Of a stretch of DNA of 64,000 nt, positions 50,701 to 63,000 are shown in pieces. Position 1 is the stretch's first letter. Every line of letters begins with the position of its first letter. The stretch comes from Megascapheus bottae (taxonomy: Eukaryota; Chordata; Mammalia; Rodentia; Geomyidae), in assembly GCA_024803745.1 (NCBI GenBank), contig JANJXV010001819.1, forward strand, positions 1 through 64,000, written 5' to 3'. Made by a program: the position numbers and the translations under genes. The notes under the pieces were generated by a model. The model ran no database searches. It was given only the letters and a program-made list of their open reading frames with translations, and had not been told where the DNA came from.

Positions 50701-53696
50701 AAGTCAGAATGGAGGTGTGTGAAGTCACACAATGGAGGTGTGTGAACTCAGAATGGAGGTGTGTGAAGTCATAGATGGAGGTGTGTGAAGTCATAGTATG
50801 GAGGTGTGTGAAATCACAGAATGGAGTTTTGTGAAGTCAAAGAATGGAGCTGTGTGAAGTCAGAAAAGAGGTGTGTGAAGTCATAGAATGGAGGTGTGTG
50901 AAGTCAGAATGGAGGTGTGTGAACTCATAGAATGGAGGTGTGTGAAGTCACAATGGAGGTGTGTGAAGTCATAGAATTTAGGTGTGTGAAGTCACAAAAT
51001 GGAGGTGTGTGAAGTCACAGAATGCAGGTGTGTGAACTCATAGAATGGAGGTTTGTGAAGTCATGGAATGGCGGTGTGTGAAGTCAAAGAATGGAGGTGT
51101 GTGAAGTGAAACAATAGAGGTGTGTGAAGTCACAGAATGGAGGTGTGTGAAGTCACAGATTGGAAGTGTGTGAAGTCAAAACGGAGGTGTGTGAAGTCAC
51201 AGAATGGAGGTGTGTGAAGTCAGAGAATGGAGGTGTGTGAAGTCAAAAAGGTGGTGTGTGAAGTCACAGAATGGAGGTGTTCGAATTCATAGAATGGAGC
51301 TGTGTGAAGTCAGAATGGAGGTGTGTGAAGTCAGAATTGAGGGGTGTGAAGTCAGAATGGAGGTGTGTGAAGTCACAGAATGGAGGTGTGTGAAGTCATA
51401 GAATATAGGTGTGTGAAATCATAGAATGAAGGTGTGTGAAGTCATAATGGAGGTGTGTCACGTCACAGAATTGAGGTGTGTGAAGTCAGAGAATGGAGGT
51501 GTGTGAAGTCAGAATGAAGGTGTGTGAAGTCACAGAAAGGAGGTGTGTGAAGTCACAGAATGGATGTTTGTGAAGTAAGAATGAAGGTGTTTGAAGTCAT
51601 AGAGTAAAGGTGTGTGAAGTCACAGAATGGAGGTGTGTGAAGTCATAGAATGGAGGTGTGTGAAGTCATAGAATTGAGGTGTGTGAAGTCATAGAATGGA
51701 GGTGTGTGAAGTCACAGAATGGAGGTGTGTGAAGTCAGAATGGATTTGTGTGAAGTCATAGACTTCGGTGGGTGAAGTCATAGAAAGGAGGTGTGGGAAG
51801 TCATAGAATGGAGGAGTGTGAAGTCATAGAGTGGAGGTGAGTGAAGTCACAGATTCGAGGTCTGTGATGTCATAGAATGGAGGTGTGTGAAGTCAGAATG
51901 GAGGTGTGTGAAATCCTAGAATGGAGATGTGTGAACTCATAGAATGGAGTTGTGTGATGTCACAATGAAAGAGTGTGAAGTCATAGAATGGAGGTGTGAG
52001 AAGTCACAGAATGGAGGTGTGTGAAGTCATAAAATGAAGGTGTGTGAAGTCAGAATGGAGGTGTGTGAAGTCACACAATGGGGGTGTGTGAACTCAGAAT
52101 GGAGGTGTGTGAAGTCATAGATGGAGGTGTGTGAAGTCATAGTATGGAGGTGTGTGAAATCACAGAATGGAGTTTTGTGAAGTCACAGAATAGAGCTGTG
52201 TGAAGTCAGAAAGGAGGTGTGTGAAGTCATAGAATGGAGGTGTGTGAAGTCAGAATGGAGGTGTGTGAACTCATAGAATGGAGGTGTGTGAAGTCACAAT
52301 GGAGGTGTGTGAAGTCATAGAATTTAGGTGTGTGAAGTCACAAAATGGAGGTGTGTGAAGTCACAGAATGGAGGTGTGTGAAGTCAGAATGAAGGTGTGT
52401 GAAATCACAGAATGGAGGTGTGTGAAGTCACAGAATGGATGTTTGTGAAGTAAGAATGAAGGTGTTTGAAGTCATAGAGTGGAGGTGTGTGAAGTCACAG
52501 AATGGAGGTGTGTGAAGTCATAGAATGGAGGTGTGTGAAGTCATAGAACTGAGGAGTGTGAAGTCATAGAATGGAGGTGTGTGAAGTCATAAAATGGAGG
52601 TGTGTGAAGTCATAGAATGGTGGTTTTTGATGTCAACGAATGGAGGTCTGTGAAGTCACAGAATGGAGGTGTGTGAACTCAGAATGGAGTTGTGTGAAGT
52701 CACAGAATGGAGGTTTGTGAAGTCATAGAATGGAGGTGTGTGAAGTCAGAGAATGGATGTTTCTGAAGTAAGAATGAAGGTGTGTGAAGTCACAGAATGG
52801 AGTTGTGTGAACTCAGAATGTAGGTGTGTGAAGCCACAGAATGGAGGTGTGTGAAGTCATAGAATGGAAGTGTGTGAAATCATAGAATGGAGGTGTGTGA
52901 AGTCACAGAATTAAGGTGTGTGAAGTCAGAATGGAGGTGTGTGAAGTCAGAATGGAGGTGAGTGAAGTCATAGAATTGAGGTGTGTGAAGTCATAGAATG
53001 GAGGTCTGTGAACTCAGAATGGAGGTTTGTGAAGTCATAGAATGGAGGTGTGTGAACTCAGAATGGAGGTGTGTGAAGCCACAGAATGGAGGTGTGTGAA
53101 GTCATAGAATGGAGGTTGGTGAAATCTCAGAATGGAGGTGTGTTAATTCATAGAATGGAGGTGTGTGAAGTCATAGGATCGAGGTGTGTGAAGTCACAGA
53201 ATGGAGGTGTGTGAAGTCACAGAATGGAGGTGTGTGAAGTGACAGAATGGAGGTATGTGAACTCAGAATGTAGGTGTGTGAAGCCACAGAATGGAGGTGT
53301 GTGAAGTCATAGAATGGAAGTGTGTGAAGTCATAGAAAGGAGGTGTGTGAACTCAGAATGGAGGTGTGTGAAGTCACAGAATGGAGGTTTGTAAAGTCAT
53401 AGAATGGAGGTGTGTGAAGTCAGAGAATGGATGTTTCTGAAGTAAGAATGAATGTGTGTGAAGTCATAGAATGGAGATGTGTGAATTCAAATTGGAGGTG
53501 TGTGAACTCGTAGAATGGAGGTGTGTGAACTCAAAGAATGGAGGTTTGTGAAGTCATGGCATGGCGGTGTGTGAAGTCAAAGAATGGAGGTGTGTGAAGT
53601 GAAACAATAGAGGTGTGTGAAGTCACAGAATGGAGGTGTGTGAAGTCACAGATTGGAAGTGTGTGAAGTCAAAACGGAGGTGTGTGAAGTCACAGA
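49519..53696 (+). repeat. 4178-bp higher-order repeat variant, copy 1
   Basis: From about 49519 the period changes to 4178 bp (landmarks 49519, 53697, 57875 and 51204, 55382). It overlaps the end of the last 4717-bp copy because it is a rearranged form of it. One half is shorter (1685 against 2339 bp) and the other is 115 bp longer, exactly five 23-bp monomers, near 51600-51850. TGACGTCA is degraded to TGATGTCA near 51955. No gene is present. Confidence 0.88.
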
Positions 53697-56600
53697 ATGG
53701 AGGTGTGTGACATCAGAGAATGGAGGTGTGTGAAGTCAAAAAGGTGGTGTGTGAAGTCACAGAATGGAGGTGTTCGAATTCATAGAATGGAGCTGTGTGA
53801 AGTCAGAATGGAGGTGTGTGAAGTCAGAATTGAGGGGTGTGAAGTCAGAATGGAGGTGTGTGAAGTCACAGAATGGAGGTGTGTGAAGTCATAGAATATA
53901 GGTGTGTGAAATCATAGAATGAAGGTGTGTGAAGTCATAATGGAGGTGTGTCACGTCACAGAATTGAGGTGTGTGAAGTCAGAGAATGGAGGTGTGTGAA
54001 GTCAGAATGAAAGTGTGTGAACTCACAGAAAGGAGGTGTGTGAAGTCACAGAATGGATGTTTGTGAAGTAAGAATGAAGGTGTTTGAAGTCATAGAGTGG
54101 AGGTGTGTGAAGTCACAGAATGGAGGTGTGTGAAGTCATAGAATGGAGGTGTGTGAAGTCATAGAATTGAGGTGTGTGAAGTCATAGAATGGAGGTGTGT
54201 GAAGTCACAGAATGGAGGTGTGTGAAGTCATAGAATATAGGTGTATGAAATCATAGAATGAAGGTGTGTGAAGTCATAATGGAGGTGTGTCACGTCACAG
54301 AATTGAGGTGTGTGAAGTCAGAGAATGGAGGTGTGTGAAGTCAGAATGAAAGTGTGTGAAGTCACAGAAAGGAGGTGTGTGAAGTCACAGAATGGATGTT
54401 TGTGAAGTAAGAATGAAGGTGTTTGAAGTCATAGAGTGGAGGTGTGTGAAGTCACAGAATGGAGGTGTGTGAAGTCATAGAATGGAGGTGTGTGAAGTCA
54501 TAGAATTGAGGTGTGTGAACTCATAGAATGGAGGTGTGTGAAGTCACAGAATGGAGGTGTGTGAAGTCAGAATGGAGGTATGTGAAGTCATACACTTCGG
54601 TGGGTGAAGTCATAGAAAGGAGGTGTGGGAAGTCATAGAAGGGAGGAGTGTGAAGTCATAGAGTGGAGGTGAGTGAAGTCACAGATTCGAGTTCTGTGAT
54701 GTCATAGAATGGAGGTGTGTGAAGTCACAATGGAGGTGTGTGAAATCCTAGAATGGAGAAGTGTGAACTCATAGAATGGAGTTGTGTTACGTCACAATGG
54801 AAGAGGGTGAAGTCCTAGAATGGAGGTGTGAGAAGTCACAGAATGGAGGGGTGTGAAGTCATAAAATGAAGGTGTGTGAAGTCAGAATGGAGGTGTGTGA
54901 AGTCACACAATGGAGGTGTGTGAACTCAGAATGGAGGTGTGTGAAGTCATAGATGGAGGTGTGTGAAGTCATAGTATGGAGGTGTGTGAAATCACAGAAT
55001 GGAGTTTTGTGAAGTCAAAGAATGGAGCTGTGTGAAGTCAGAAAAGAGGTGTGTGAAGTCATAGAATGGAGGTGTGTGAAGTCAGAATGGAGGTGTGTGA
55101 ACTCATAGAATGGAGGTGTGTGAAGTCACAATGGAGGTGTGTGAAGTCATAGAATTTAGGTGTGTGAAGTCACAAAATGGAGGTGTGTGAAGTCACAGAA
55201 TGCAGGTGTGTGAACTCATAGAATGGAGGTTTGTGAAGTCATGGAATGGCGGTGTGTGAAGTCAAAGAATGGAGGTGTGTGAAGTGAAACAATAGAGGTG
55301 TGTGAAGTCACAGAATGGAGGTGTGTGAAGTCACAGATTGGAAGTGTGTGAAGTCAAAACGGAGGTGTGTGAAGTCACAGAATGGAGGTGTGTGAAGTCA
55401 GAGAATGGAGGTGTGTGAAGTCAAAAAGGTGGTGTGTGAAGTCACAGAATGGAGGTGTTCGAATTCATAGAATGGAGCTGTGTGAAGTCAGAATGGAGGT
55501 GTGTGAAGTCAGAATTGAGGGGTGTGAAGTCAGAATGGAGGTGTGTGAAGTCACAGAATGGAGGTGTGTGAAGTCATAGAATATAGGTGTGTGAAATCAT
55601 AGAATGAAGGTGTGTGAAGTCATAATGGAGGTGTGTCACGTCACAGAATTGAGGTGTGTGAAGTCAGAGAATGGAGGTGTGTGAAGTCAGAATGAAGGTG
55701 TGTGAAGTCACAGAAAGGAGGTGTGTGAAGTCACAGAATGGATGTTTGTGAAGTAAGAATGAAGGTGTTTGAAGTCATAGAGTATAGGTGTGTGAAGTCA
55801 CAGAATGGAGGTGTGTGAAGTCATAGAATGGGGGTGTGTGAAGTCATAGAATTGAGGTGTGTGAAGTCATAGAATGGAGGTGTGTGAAGTCACAGAATGG
55901 AGGTGTGTGAAGTCAGAATGGATTTGTGTGAAGTCATAGACTTCGGTGGGTGAAGTCATAGAAAGGAGGTGTGGGAAGTCATAGAATGGAGGAGTGTGAA
56001 GTCATAGAGTGGAGGTGAGTGAAGTCACAGATTCGAGGTCTGTGATGTCATAGAATGGAGGTGTGTGAAGTCAGAATGGAGGTGTGTGAAATCCTAGAAT
56101 GGAGATGTGTGAACTCATAGAATGGAGTTGTGTGACGTCACAATGAAAGAGTGTGAAGTCATAGAATGGAGGTGTGAGAAGTCACAGAATGGAGGTGTGT
56201 GAAGTCATAAAATGAAGGTGTGTGAAGTCAGAATGGAGGTGTGTGAAGTCACACAATGGGGGTGTGTGAACTCAGAATGGAGGTGTGTGAAGTCATAGAT
56301 GGAGGTGTGTGAAGTCATAGTATGGAGGTGTGTGAAATCACAGAATGGAGTTTTGTGAAGTCACAGAATAGAGCTGTGTGAAGTCAGAAAGGAGGTGTGT
56401 GAAGTCATAGAATGGAGGTGTGTGAAGTCAGAATGGAGGTGTGTGAACTCATAGAATGGAGGTGTGTGAAGTCACAATGGAGGTGTGTGAAGTCATAGAA
56501 TTTAGGTGTGTGAAGTCACAAAATGGAGGTGTGTGAAGTCACAGAATGGAGGTGTGTGAAGTCAGAATGAAGGTGTGTGAAATCACAGAATGGAGGTGTG

Positions 56601-57874
56601 TGAAGTCACAGAATGGATGTTTGTGAAGTAAGAATGAAGGTGTTTGAAGTCATAGAGTGGAGGTGTGTGAAGTCACAGAATGGAGGTGTGTGAAGTCATA
56701 GAATGGAGGTGTGTGAAGTCATAGAACTGAGGAGTGTGAAGTCATAGAATGGAGGTGTGTGAAGTCATAAAATGGAGGTGTGTGAAGTCATAGAATGGTG
56801 GTTTTTGATGTCAACGAATGGAGGTGTGTGAAGTCACAGAATGGAGGTGTGTGAACTCAGAATGGAGTTGTGTGAAGTCACAGAATGGAGGTTTGTGAAG
56901 TCATAGAATGGAGGTGTGTGAAGTCAGAGAATGGATGTTTCTGAAGTAAGAATGAAGGTGTGTGAAGTCACAGAATGGAGTTGTGTGAACTCAGAATGTA
57001 GGTGTGTGAAGCCACAGAATGGAGGTGTGTGAAGTCATAGAATGGAAGTGTGTGAAATCATAGAATGGAGGTGTGTGAAGTCACAGAATTAAGGTGTGTG
57101 AAGTCAGAATGGAGGTGTGTGAAGTCAGAATGGAGGTGAGTGAAGTCATAGAATTGAGGTGTGTGAAGTCATAGAATGGAGGTCTGTGAACTCAGAATGG
57201 AGGTTTGTGAAGTCATAGAATGGAGGTGTGTGAACTCAGAATGGAGGTGTGTGAAGCCACAGAATGGAGGTGTGTGAAGTCATAGAATGGAGGTTGGTGA
57301 AATCTCAGAATGGAGGTGTGTTAATTCATAGAATGGAGGTGTGTGAAGTCATAGGATCGAGGTGTGTGAAGTCACAGAATGGAGGTGTGTGAAGTCACAG
57401 AATGGAGGTGTGTGAAGTGACAGAATGGAGGTATGTGAACTCAGAATGTAGGTGTGTGAAGCCACAGAATGGAGGTGTGTGAAGTCATAGAATGGAAGTG
57501 TGTGAAGTCATAGAAAGGAGGTGTGTGAACTCAGAATGGAGGTGTGTGAAGTCACAGAATGGAGGTTTGTAAAGTCATAGAATGGAGGTGTGTGAAGTCA
57601 GAGAATGGATGTTTCTGAAGTAAGAATGAAGGTGTGTGAAGTCATAGAATGGAGATGTGTGAATTCAAATTGGAGGTGTGTGAACTCGTAGAATGGAGGT
57701 GTGTGAACTCAAAGAATGGAGGTTTGTGAAGTCATGGCATGGCGGTGTGTGAAGTCAAAGAATGGAGGTGTGTGAAGTGAAACAATAGAGGTGTGTGAAG
57801 TCACAGAATGGAGGTGTGTGAAGTCACAGATTGGAAGTGTGTGAAGTCAAAACGGAGGTGTGTGAAGTCACAGA
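53697..57874 (+). repeat. 4178-bp higher-order repeat variant, copy 2
   Basis: Second copy of the 4178-bp form with landmarks at 53697, 55382, GATGTCAACG at 56807 and the 339-bp duplication at 53893 and 54232. Private changes include TTACGTCA near 54786 in place of TGACGTCA, and AGAGTATAGG near 55780. No gene is present. Confidence 0.9.
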
Positions 57875-58065
57875 ATGGAGGTGTGTGACATCAGAGAATG
57901 GAGGTGTGTGAAGTCAAAAAGGTGGTGTGTGAAGTCACAGAATGGAGGTGTTCGAATTCATAGAATGGAGCTGTGTGAAGTCAGAATGGAGGTGTGTGAA
58001 GTCAGAATTGAGGGGTGTGAAGTCAGAATGGAGGTGTGTGAAGTCACAGAATGGAGGTGTGTGAA
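57875..58065 (+). repeat. Truncated third copy of the 4178-bp unit
   Basis: About 190 bp of the next unit follow in register. At 58066 it is interrupted, with GAAGTCCTAGAATGGTGG replacing the expected GAAGTCATAGAATATAGG. This is a clean rearrangement breakpoint between monomers. Confidence 0.85.
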
Positions 58066-58425
58066 GTCCTAGAATGGTGGGTTTTGATGTCAACGAATGG
58101 AGGTGTGTGAACTCAAAATGGAGGTCTGTGAAGTCACAGAATGGAGGTTTATGAAGTCATAGAATGGAGGTGGGTGAAGTCAGAGAATGGATGTTTCTGA
58201 AGTAAGAATGAAGGTGTGTGAAGTCATAGAATGGACGTGTGTGAAGTCCTAGAATGGTGGTTTTTGATGTCAACGAATGGAGGTGTGTGAACTCAAAATG
58301 GAGGTCTGTGAAGTCACAGAATGGAGGTTTATGAAGTCATAGAATGGAGGTGGGTGAAGTCAGAGAATGGATGTTTCTGAAGTAAGAATGAAGGTGTGTG
58401 AAGTCATAGAATGTACGTGTGTGAA
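58066..58425 (+). repeat. 180-bp direct duplication
   Basis: Two adjacent copies (58066-58245 and 58246-58425) of a 180-bp segment beginning GTCCTAGAATGG and carrying the GATGTCAACG marker (58086, 58266), GGTTTATGAAG and TGTTTCTGAAGTAAG monomers. The second copy ends in GAATGTACGTG where the first has GAATGGACGTG. Single copies of the segment occur near 61370 and 63306. Confidence 0.9.
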
Positions 58426-60033
58426 GTCAAATTGGAAGTGTGTGAACTCATAGAATGGAGGTGTGTGAACTCATAGAATGGAGGTGTGTGAAGTCATGGA
58501 ATGGAGGTGTGTGAAGGCAAAGAATGGAGGTGTGTGAAGTGAAACAATAGAGGTGTGTGAAGTCACAGAATGGAGGTGTGTGAAGTCACAGAATGGAAGT
58601 GTGTGAAGTCAAAACGGAGGTGTGTGAAGTCACAGAATGGAGCTGTGTGAAGTCACAGAATGGAGGATTGTGAAGTCAAAAAGGTGGTGTGTGAAGTTAC
58701 AGAATGGAGGTGTGTGAATTCATAGAATGGACGTGTGTGAAATCATAGAATGGAGGTATGTGAAGTCAGAATGGAGGTGTGTGAAGTCACAGAATTGAGG
58801 TGTGTGAAGTCACAGAATGGAGGTGTGTGACATCAGAGAATGGAGGTGTGTGAAGTCAAAAAGGTGGTGTGTGAAGTCACAGAATGGAGGTGTTCGAATT
58901 CATAGAATGGAGCTGTGTGAAGTCAGAATGGAGGTGTGTGAAGTCAGAATTGAGGGGTGTGAAGTCAGAATGGAGGTGTGTGAAGTCACAGAATGGAGGT
59001 GTGTGAAGTCATAGAATATAGGTGTGTGAAATCATAGAATGAAGGTGTGTGAAGTCATAATGGAGGTGTGTCACGTCACAGAATTGAGGTGTGTGAAGTC
59101 AGAGAATGGAGGTGTGTGAAGTCAGAATGAAAGTGTGTGAACTCACAGAAAGGAGGTGTGTGAAGTCACAGAATGGATGTTTGTGAAGTAAGAATGAAGG
59201 TGTTTGAAGTCATAGAGTGGAGGTGTGTGAAGTCACAGAATGGAGGTGTGTGAAGTCATAGAATGGAGGTGTGTGAAGTCATAGAATTGAGGTGTGTGAA
59301 GTCATAGAATGGAGGTGTGTGAAGTCACAGAATGGAGGTGTGTGAAGTCAGAATGGAGGTATGTGAAGTCATAGACTTCGGTGGGTGAAGTCATAGAAAG
59401 GAGGTGTGGGAAGTCATAGAATGGAGGAGTGTGAAGTCATAGAGTGGAGGTGAGTGGAGTCACAGATTCGAGGTCTGTGATGTCATAGAATGGAGGTGTG
59501 TGAAGTCACAATGGTGGTGTGTGAAGTCACAGAATGGAGTTGTGTGAAGTCATAGAATGGAGGTTTGTGAAGTCATGGAATGGCGGTGTGTGAAGTCAAA
59601 GAATGGAGGTGTGTGAAGTGAAACAATAGAGGTGTGTGAAGTCACAGAATGGAGGTGTGTGAAGTCACAGATTGGAAGTGTGTGAAGTCAAAACGGAGGT
59701 GTGTGAAGTCACAGAATGGAGGTGTGTGACATCAGAGAATGGAGGTGTGTGAAGTCAAAAGTGGTGTGTGAAGTCACAGAATGGAGGTGTTCGAATTCAT
59801 AAAATGGAGCTGTGTGAAGTCAGAATGGAGGTGTGTGAAGTCAGAATTGAGGGGTGTGAAGTCAGAATGGAGGTGTGTGAAGTCACAAAATGGAGGTGTG
59901 TGAAGTCATAGAATATAGGTGTGTGAAATCATAGAATGAAGGTGTGTGAAGTCATAATGGAGGTGTGTCACGTCACAGAATTGAGGTGTGTGAAGTCAGA
60001 GAATGGAGGTGTGTGAAGTCAGAATGAAAGTGT
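58426..60033 (+). repeat. Rearranged satellite between the 4178-bp and 1936-bp arrays
   Basis: Mosaic of segments known from the arrays to the left, including another copy of the TGTGACATCAGAGAATGG half-unit at 58817 and again near 59725, where AAAAAGGTGG is shortened to AAAAGTGG. No single period fits. The 65-codon open frame at 58817-59014 is repeat-derived. No gene is present. Confidence 0.88.
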
Positions 60034-63000
60034 GTGAAGTCACAGAAAGGAGGTGTGTGAAGTCACAGAATGGATGTTTGTGAAGTAAGAATGAAGGTGT
60101 TTGAAGTCATAGAGTGGAGGTGTGTGAAGTCACAGAATGGAGGTGTGTGAAGTCATAGAATGGAGGTGTGTGAAGTCATAGAATTGAGGTGTGTGAACTC
60201 ATAGAATGGAGGTTTGTGAAGTCACAGAATGGAGGTGTGTGAAGTCAGAATGGAGGTATGTGAAGTCATAGACTTCGGTGGATGAAGTCATAGAAAGGAG
60301 GTGTGGGAAGTCATAGAATGGAGGAGTGTGAAGTCATAGAGTGGAGGTGAGTGAAGTCACAGATTCGAGTTCTGTGATGTCATAGAATGGAGGTGTGTGA
60401 AGTCACAATGGAGGTGTGTGAAATCCTAGAATGGAGAAGTGTGAACTCATAGAATGGAGTTGTGTGACGTCACAATGGAAGAGGGTGAAGTCCTAGAATG
60501 GAGGTGTGAGAAGTCACAGAATGGAGGGGTGTGAAGTCATAAAATGAAGGTGTGTGAAGTCAGAATGGAGGTGTGTGAAGTCACACAATGGAGGTGTGTG
60601 AACTCAGAATGGAGGTGTGTGAAGTCATAGATGGAGGTGTGTGAAGTCATAGTATGGAGGTGTGTGAAATCACAGAATGGAGTTTTGTGAAGTCAAAGAA
60701 TGGAGCTGTGTGAAGTCAGAAAGGAGGTGTGTGAAGTCATAGAATGGAGGTGTGTGAAGTCAGAATGGAGGTGTGTGAACTCATAGAATGGAGGTGTGTG
60801 AAGTCACAATGGAGGTGTGTGAAGTCATAGAATTTAGGTGTGTGAAGTCACAAAATGGAGGTGTGTGAAGTCACAGAATGCAGGTGTGTGAACTCATAGA
60901 ATGGAGGTTTGTGAAGTCATGGAATGGCGGTGTGTGAAGTCAAAGAATGGAGGTGTGTGAAGTGAAACAATAGAGGTGTGTGAAGTCACAGAATGGAGGT
61001 GTGTGAAGTCACAGATTGGAAGTGTGTGAAGTCAAAACGGAGGTGTGTGAAGACACAGAATGGAGGTGTGTGAAGTCAGAGAATGGAGGTGTGTGAAGTC
61101 AAAAAGGTGGTGTGTGAAGTCACAGAATGGAGGTGTGTGAAGTCAGAATGAAGGTGTGTGAAATCACAGAATGGAGGTGTGTGAAGTCACAGAATGGATG
61201 TTTGTGAAGTAAGAATGAAGGTGTTTGAAGTCATAGAGTGGAGGTGTGTGAAGTCACAGAATGGAGGTGTGTGAAGTCATAGAATGGAGGTGTGTGAAGT
61301 CATAGAACTGAGGTGTGTGAAGTCATGGAATGGAGGTGTGTGAAGTCATAAAATGGAGGTGTGTGAAGTCCTAGAATGGTGGTTTTTGATGTCAACGAAT
61401 GGAGGTGTGTGAACTCAAAATGGAGGTCTGTGAAGTCACAGAATGGAGGTTTATGAAGTCATAGAATGGAGGTGGGTGAAGTCAGAGAATGGATGTTTCT
61501 GAAGTAAGAATGAAGGTGTGTGAAGTCATAGAATGGACGTGTGTGAAGTCAAATTGGAGGTGTGTGAACTCATAGAATGGAGGTGTGTGAACTCATAGAA
61601 TGGAGGTGTGTGAAGTCATGGAATGGAGGTGTGTGAAGTCAAAGAATGGAGGTGTGTGAAGTGAAACAATAGAGGTGTGTGAAGTCACAGAATGGAAGTG
61701 TGTGAAGTCACAGAATGGAAGTGTGTGAAGTCAAAACGGAGGTGTGTGAAGTCACAGAATGGAGCTGTGTGAAGTCACAGAATGGAGGATTGTGAAGTCA
61801 AAAAGGTGGTGTGTGAAGTTACAGAATGGAGGTGTGTGAATTCATAGAATGGACGTGTGTGAAATCATAGAATGGAGGTATGTGAAGTCAGAATGGAGGT
61901 GTGTGAAGTCACAGAATTGAGGTGTGTGAAGTCACAGAATGGAGGTGTGTGAAGTCAGAATGAAGGTGTGTGAAGTCACAGAATTGAGGTGTGTGAAGTC
62001 ACAGAATGGATGTTTGTGAAGTAAGAATGAAGGTGTTTGAAGTCATAGAGTGGAGGTGTGTGAAGTCACAGAATGGAGGTGTGTGAAGTCATAGAATGGA
62101 GGTGTGTGAAGTCATAGAATTGAGGTGTGTGAACTCATAGAATGGAGGTGTGTGAAGTCACAGAATGGAGGTGTGTGAAGTCAGAATGGAGGTATGTGAA
62201 GTCATAGACTTCGGTGGATGAAGTCATAGAAAGGAGGTGTGGGAAGTCATAGAATGGAGGAGTGTGAAGTCATAGAGTGGAGGTGAGTGAAGTCACAGAT
62301 TCGAGTTCTGTGATGTCATAGAATGGAGGTGTGTGAAGTCACAATGGAGGTGTGTGAAATCCTAGAATGGAGAAGTGTGAACTCATAGAATGGAGTTGTG
62401 TGACGTCACAATGGAAGAGGGTGAAGTCCTAGAATGGAGGTGTGAGAAGTCACAGAATGGAGGGGTGTGAAGTCATAAAATGAAGGTGTGTGAAGTCAGA
62501 ATGGAGGTGTGTGAAGTCACACAATGGAGGTGTGTGAACTCAGAATGGAGGTGTGTGAAGTCATAGATGGAGGTGTGTGAAGTCATAGTATGGAGGTGTG
62601 TGAAATCACAGAATGGAGTTTTGTGAAGTCAAAGAATGGAGCTGTGTGAAGTCAGAAAGGAGGTGTGTGAAGTCATAGAATGGAGGTGTGTGAAGTCAGA
62701 ATGGAGGTGTGTGAACTCATAGAATGGAGGTGTGGGAAGTAACAATGGAGGTGTGTGAAGTCATAGAATTTAGGTGTGTGAAGTCACAAAATGGAGGTGT
62801 GTGAAGTCACAGAATGCAGGTGTGTGAACTCATAGAATGGAGGTTTGTGAAGTCATGGAATGGCGGTGTGTGAAGTCAAAGAATGGAGGTGTGTGAAGTG
62901 AAACAATAGAGGTGTGTGAAGTCACAGAATGGAGGTGTGTGAAGTCACAGATTGGAAGTGTGTGAAGTCAAAACGGAGGTGTGTGAAGACACAGAATGGA

